From the NCBI GenBank assembly GCA_963575645.1, contig OY754469.1, positions 17,006,001 through 17,070,000 on the forward strand: a stretch of 64,000 nt of DNA. Reading direction: 5' to 3'. The notes under the pieces are model-generated. The model did not search any database. It saw nothing but the letters and a program-made list of their open reading frames with translations, and was not told the origin of the DNA. Every line of letters begins with the position of its first letter. Position 1 is the first letter of the stretch. Positions 59,657 to 64,000 of this stretch are shown here, one piece after another. This DNA comes from Xanthostigma xanthostigma. Lineage: Eukaryota > Arthropoda > Insecta > Raphidioptera > Raphidiidae. The position numbers were made by a program, and so were the translations under genes.

Positions 59657-61597
59657 GTTTACTATATAATATACATCATGTAACTTTCGACCAAAAACTG
59701 CATACTGACTGGACCTATGGCTTGTGCATATAGTTCATATTTTTCCTTGCCATTCACAAATATACCTGATAAAAAATTAATTTATTCGTCATAATTACTA
59801 TTCATAAGAAATAAACCAGTAGATTTCATCAGATTATAAAACTAATAAGGCCCTCCTAGGGTTGCCACGTCTCCGGGTCTCTGGTCAATCACAAACTTCT
59901 GCAGGATAAGGGGTTGTGCAGATATTTTTTTAAAATTTTTTTTCAAATTTAGCCAAGAAAAACTTAAAAAACGATGTACAGCTGCGACCATAAAAAGTGA
60001 TCCGTTCGAAAACTCCAGCATTCAATTACAGCTGTGAAAGAATTATTTTCAAGTTCGTTTATTCCAATTGGAATTTTATATATTATTAATGTATGCAATG
60101 TTAAAAAATTCCATGGTTTAAAATTCGAGGTTTTGAAAATCCCGCTTTCAAATTGGACGTGTGCGACCGTGTTTCCAGGTCGCGAAGTAATTTCAGTTGC
60201 ACGGTTGCTCGTTATTCTGTAGGTAGAAGCAATTATCTTTACTAATTCAGATTCAGTCGCAGTCGTTTGTGGATAAATCACCTCAATCGATTACAAACCA
60301 ATTGCACCCGAATTGGTTTGAAACGCAGCTTGCGAAACTGTTGACCCGTGTGCGGAGGGCCTAAGTGTTATAATAAGCGCTATTAGGTAATTTAGAGATA
60401 ATCTTTATATAATTAATATAATGTATACTTACTCTTCGCAGATATCTAATTGTTTGAGATCTCTACTTAACAATAATCAAAATGCACATTGCTATAGGAA
60501 AATATTAAGCAATGCATTGGATGAATTGATATTGCCTCGGATATTTTTAAACGCTCGGCATATAGCCTAATTAAAATAAAGTTGTGTTGTTTTATTATAA
60601 TATATAATCATACAAATTTCGCACCCGCTTAAATAGAAATCCTAGTTCGGTAAAGGTCAAACGTATAGCACAAGATGGTTGATATGCCGCTATTTTTATT
60701 AAAATAACTATTTTGAACTTCACATAAAATATATTGTTGAATTGAAAAACTTCCTGTGATTTATAAATAATACAGTTTTCAAATGAATGTTGAAATTGTG
60801 TCTTGTTCATCATAATGTAAAAACATATTAATGACATAACAACAGAGATCATTAGCGATAATGACGTGTATTATATATACTGGTACAAATATCTATGTAA
60901 TTTTTTTTCAATGTTAATATTTTGTTATTTGGCTATTTTTGGTTTAATTAAACATATCAACCAAAAATTTTGAACGCACTTAAAATGGAGCACCTCAGCA
61001 CAGGTTATAAACTATTAGTAAAATGATTGTAATCTGTATATTATGCTGTACTACTGTAATTACACATAAATATGTTCTATTTACTACTCCATTAGTTTAT
61101 GTACATAATAATTATAACGCAAGAAAAAGCACGATTTTAAAATATTTTTCTTATTGTTGAAATGGACATTACTTATATAAAATAAAATATGAATTTTAGT
61201 ATAATATTAAGCAAATAAAATTTATTTCAAATTTGTTGTTTTATTTTTCTCTTACAATATACAAAAAAAAAAAACAATGTGAAGAAAATATTTTTTTCAC
61301 AATTTCGAAAAATACTTTTAGCTATAATTTCCGTCTGTTGTTTATTTGTTTTTGATACCTATGTGTAATATTCTTCTGCTTGACTCATTATAGGATCAAA
61401 TTTAAGCCCGAACTAAAAACAAAAAACAATCATATTTAATTCTAAACCAATTTTTTTGTTTGGTAAAAAGGAACGGGAAAGCTAGGTCTAGATTTGTGTC
61501 GTATCACGATCGCGTGTCGTATCTGCGTACAAATTGATACAGACACGGTATGATAATTATCCACTTAGACTTGGTTTTCACCGAAACATTAAATAAA
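59657..61597. other. Intergenic spacer, no gene seen
   Basis: Longest frame is 59964-60281 (minus, 105 residues), with no domain I recognise. 60300-60360 is GC-richer and might be the trace of an old repeat. Confidence 0.45.
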
Positions 61598-62021
61598 TCT
61601 ATATATATAAGCGAAATACCATTTACTGACTGACTGACTGACTCATCACGAGATCTCCAAAACTATTGATTGACTTGAAATTTGGCACAGTTATTCCTTT
61701 CTCGACGTAGACACTCTTAAAGAACGGATTTGATGCAAATCTTATTCAAAACGGATTTTTCATCTACCATCACGCATATACTATGGATGTGAGTTGTTAC
61801 GTGGGTGGGGGGTGTGAATGGTTGCGTAGATGGGAAGGTCAATATAATATTTCCAGAGGGAGAGAGGATGTGGCGGTAGATGAAAAATTCGTTTTGGATA
61901 GGATTAGCATAAAATTCGTTCTTAATGGGTGTCTACGTCAAGAAAGGAGTAAGTATGCCAAATAATGTGAACGCATCCGTGTTTCATCTCAATCGTGTGC
62001 GAAGCCGCAGGTAACGGCTAG
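61598..62021 (+). mobile_element. Non-autonomous Helitron with both ends
   Basis: Starts TCTATATATATAAGCGAAA directly after an A and ends in a hairpin (GCCGCAGGTAACGGC) followed by TAG, then T, i.e. CTAG with insertion between A and T and no duplication. The interior holds a large palindrome: CCTTTCTCGACGTAGACAC at 61696 against GTGTCTACGTCAAGAAAGG at 61928, and GATTTTTCATCTACC against GGTAGATGAAAAATTC. The 3' end matches 28950-28998. Confidence 0.82.
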
Positions 62022-62394
62022 TTATATATAAAACGATAGCATGAGATGGGACAAGACTGCACTTTTTTATCTCTACAGAAAACAATTGGGAATTAAAATT
62101 GTGCTAGGTGAGAAACCTAAATCAAAAGTAGGTATAACGAATACGGGGAAAACCCTCGACGCATAAACGTTGAGCATGTCATGAAAGAATAGCGAATAGA
62201 GTTGACACAAATATGAAGCTTAAAAATCTACCTCAGAAGCATGTTGTGTGAAACAAAGTGTTAATTTCATTGCGAGTTCGCATTCATCGTCGATGTTAAT
62301 TACTGAAACAAATAATAATTATTTAATTTATATAAGAAATTCTAACAACAATTTGTGGTTATACAGTTGAACTTTATTAAGTAGAATCTCGAGG

Positions 62395-62640
62395 ACAGCG
62401 TGGTGTAATGGTCAGTGTGCTGGCCTTTGGATCGTACTGTTGTGGGTTTGAATCCCACCTCTGCTCATGGATATTTTGTGTTTGTCGTTTAGACCCAGCT
62501 TTGATATTTAATTATACTATGGCCAGATATCAAGAAGTAGTGCCACCCCCCAAGTGATATTCTCTTATATAGATCGGTATGTGCATATTATGCTCTATAG
62601 TCTATACATATATGTGGATACAATTGGATATATAGAATCT
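62395..62640 (+). mobile_element. tRNA-derived SINE
   Basis: The head GCGTGGTGTAATGGTCAGTG is an A box as in tRNA-Gln/Glu types and GTGGGTTTGAATCCCACC is a B box with a full T arm. The rest (CTATAGTCTATACATATATG) is a tRNA-unrelated body. The anticodon stem is poorly paired, so this is not a functional tRNA. Confidence 0.72.
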
Positions 62641-62714
62641 CATGGAGAATGATAGTTACGGAAGTAAAAAAAGAGTACAGAAAAAAACTGGTATAAGTAA
62701 TTGTAAAAAATAAA

Positions 62715-62790
62715 TAAAAAACTAATAATGGCACCAACCGCCGAGATCGAACCTACGACCTTAGGTTACGAGGTGTAAATTATGATCTGC
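62715..62790 (-). repeat. SINE-like fragment with B box
   Basis: On the minus strand GGTCGTAGGTTCGATCTCGG contains a B box (GGTTCGATC); the A box half is degraded. Probably a truncated tRNA-derived SINE. Confidence 0.5.
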
Positions 62791-62842
62791 TTTGTTCGTT
62801 GCCTATTTCTTTATAATACATAATCAGTTCAAACGTGTATAC

Positions 62843-63137
62843 CAGTGATGTCAAAGATACGGCCCGCGGGCCGCATCCGACCCTCAACCCATCTCAATAT
62901 GGCCCGCGACCAGAATCTATCCAGTGAGGATTTTAGACGGCATTCGATGTCACTACGTATTTTTAAAATTGTGGGATCCTCAAGCTCTTTACTACCTTTA
63001 TATGAAAATTGATTTAAACTAAATAAATAAAGATTTCAATTTAGTATAATGTATTTTAATTTTGAATTTAGAAACTGGCCCGGTAACACCCTAAATGTTA
63101 TAAATGGCTCTTTAGAAAAATCAGTCTGACTGCCCTG
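62843..63137. mobile_element. hAT-type MITE
   Basis: Starts CAGTGATGTCAAAGATACGG and ends CAGTCTGACTGCCCTG; exact 8 bp duplication GTGTATAC at 62835-62842 and 63138-63145. GGCCCGCGGGCC lies just inside the left end. Confidence 0.88.
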
Positions 63138-63655
63138 GTGTATACCTAAATAAATTATAATTGTTACGTAATAAATTATCACATTTCCTTTCTTAAAAAA
63201 AATTAAATCGTTTAAAGTGGGTCAAAATCGAGCCCAATGAAGTCGGTTACAACATAAGCGTGTTTACATACATACATACATACATATGAAGCTAATATAA
63301 AGTGTGTAAAAAAGATAATTTGATTTAGAACTAAACTTTTGAGATAATTGTGTATTATATGCTGAATAAACGAACAGACACTGAAAAGAGCAGATCGAAG
63401 TAAGTATTAGCTTCCTCGCAGCCCTCTTAGTTTAATGTTCTACAGCCGGTATTTATAGTAGATATACGTGCATTGCGACACGTTCGTTACATTTTTAATC
63501 TCAAGAATGAATTATACCCTACCGTGCCAAAAGAAAATAAACTTCAATAATCAAAAATCATGGTAAAAATTCGGCTTGGAAAATAATTCTACTTACGAAA
63601 ATTGAACTGTATTTGAATAAGTATATACATCGGCAGAATCGAAAAATGAAAATAC

Positions 63656-63932
63656 CTGGTTTTTCACATCTTTCAGCTAGCATTTTTAATCTCTTGAAGG
63701 CTTTCTGGGTTTCCAAATTATCTGGGATCATTTCAAATAGCGCATCTTTATTATATTTTTTGTCTGAATCAATCTGAAATATTTCATACAAAAAATAATA
63801 TTTTTAATATTGGATTGCCAATTTTTAAAACTTTCAAACTTACCACACCGTATTCCGACAACATACAAGCTAGAAAACATTTACCAGCTCGTGTTGTGGG
63901 CAGTTTACCTTCTCCAAGTGCTTCTATTTCAT
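63656..63932 (-). CDS. Odorant-binding protein (PBP/GOBP family), two internal exons
   Basis: Small secreted carrier of hydrophobic ligands in sensory lymph. Two exons on the minus strand, 63844-63932 and 63656-63773, joined in phase (CMLSEYGV then IDSDKKYNKD). Together they read DEIEALGEGKLPTTRAGKCF to MLAERCEKP. KCFLACML gives the C2-x3-C3 cysteines of the family, and AERCEK the fourth. The sequence style is that of general OBPs such as OBP28a. The first cysteine exon and signal peptide are off the right edge. The exon with the last two cysteines should lie to the left, within the window, but I did not find it. Confidence 0.85.
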
Positions 63933-64000
63933 CTGTTAGAAAGCAATTCATTCAATAGTACATTACACCACAAGGGCCGAAAGTGTGATATCTTGCCCTG

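Noticed and set aside
59964-60281. 105-residue minus-strand frame as a gene
   Set aside because: No domain, no splice partner and no conserved-looking segment; kept as a chance ORF.
1-64000. CRISPR arrays, bacterial operons or a phage region
   Set aside because: No regular spacer arrays, ribosome-binding sites or prokaryotic gene packing; the split genes are animal.

Overview
The window is nuclear DNA of an insect (order not decided). It is AT-rich and packed with transposons. It carries five split genes with GT-AG introns whose products match insect or animal families: an M6 proteolipid protein, Polo-like kinase 4, HPF1, a Cys-loop chloride channel and an odorant-binding protein. Most other open frames are chance ORFs in introns and repeats.

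Layout. 683-3372 (+): last four exons of M6; its 5' exons lie off the left edge. 3373-10450: repeat-rich spacer. 10451-18260 (-): complete PLK4 in nine exons, about 1,054 residues. 18261-18724: 464 bp shared divergent promoter region. 18725-23466 (+): complete HPF1 in five exons, 473 residues. 23467-43360: about 20 kb with no recognised gene, filled with fold-back elements, hATs, nested repeats and a Helitron end. 43361-56656 (+): last nine exons of a ligand-gated chloride channel, with introns swollen by nested transposons. 56657-63137: more repeats, including a Harbinger fragment, an intact-ended Helitron and tRNA-derived SINEs. 63656-63932 (-): two exons of an odorant-binding protein.

Mobile DNA. 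Many insertions can be dated by target-site duplications or by nesting. hAT-type elements with 8 bp duplications lie at 7613, 22283, 32023, 44078, 47329 and 62843, with a less exact one at 41146. There are Tigger-like elements (12408, 49419), PIF/Harbinger pieces (43722, 45232, 58449), Helitrons (28787, 61598), a 5'-truncated LINE (48840) and many palindromic MITEs.

Main discovery candidate. Five otherwise unlike repeats, four of them fold-backs (16665, 25469, 37573, 46821) and one compact (36345), all carry the same RNA-like motif. It is a YYGANRA core, one extra A/T, a G...C-closed hairpin whose sequence differs but whose pairing is kept, then GAAAC and GUH (H = C, U or A), and a short outer helix that also covaries. 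This is the layout of a hammerhead ribozyme with helix III reduced to an ACGU palindrome, as in the small dimer-forming hammerheads known from Penelope-like retroelements. Helices I and II both covary, which is hard to explain by shared ancestry alone. A one-base insertion after the core and core substitutions in some copies leave activity open.

PLK4 (centriole duplication) and HPF1 (serine ADP-ribosylation with PARP) share a promoter region; I see no other functional link between the genes.
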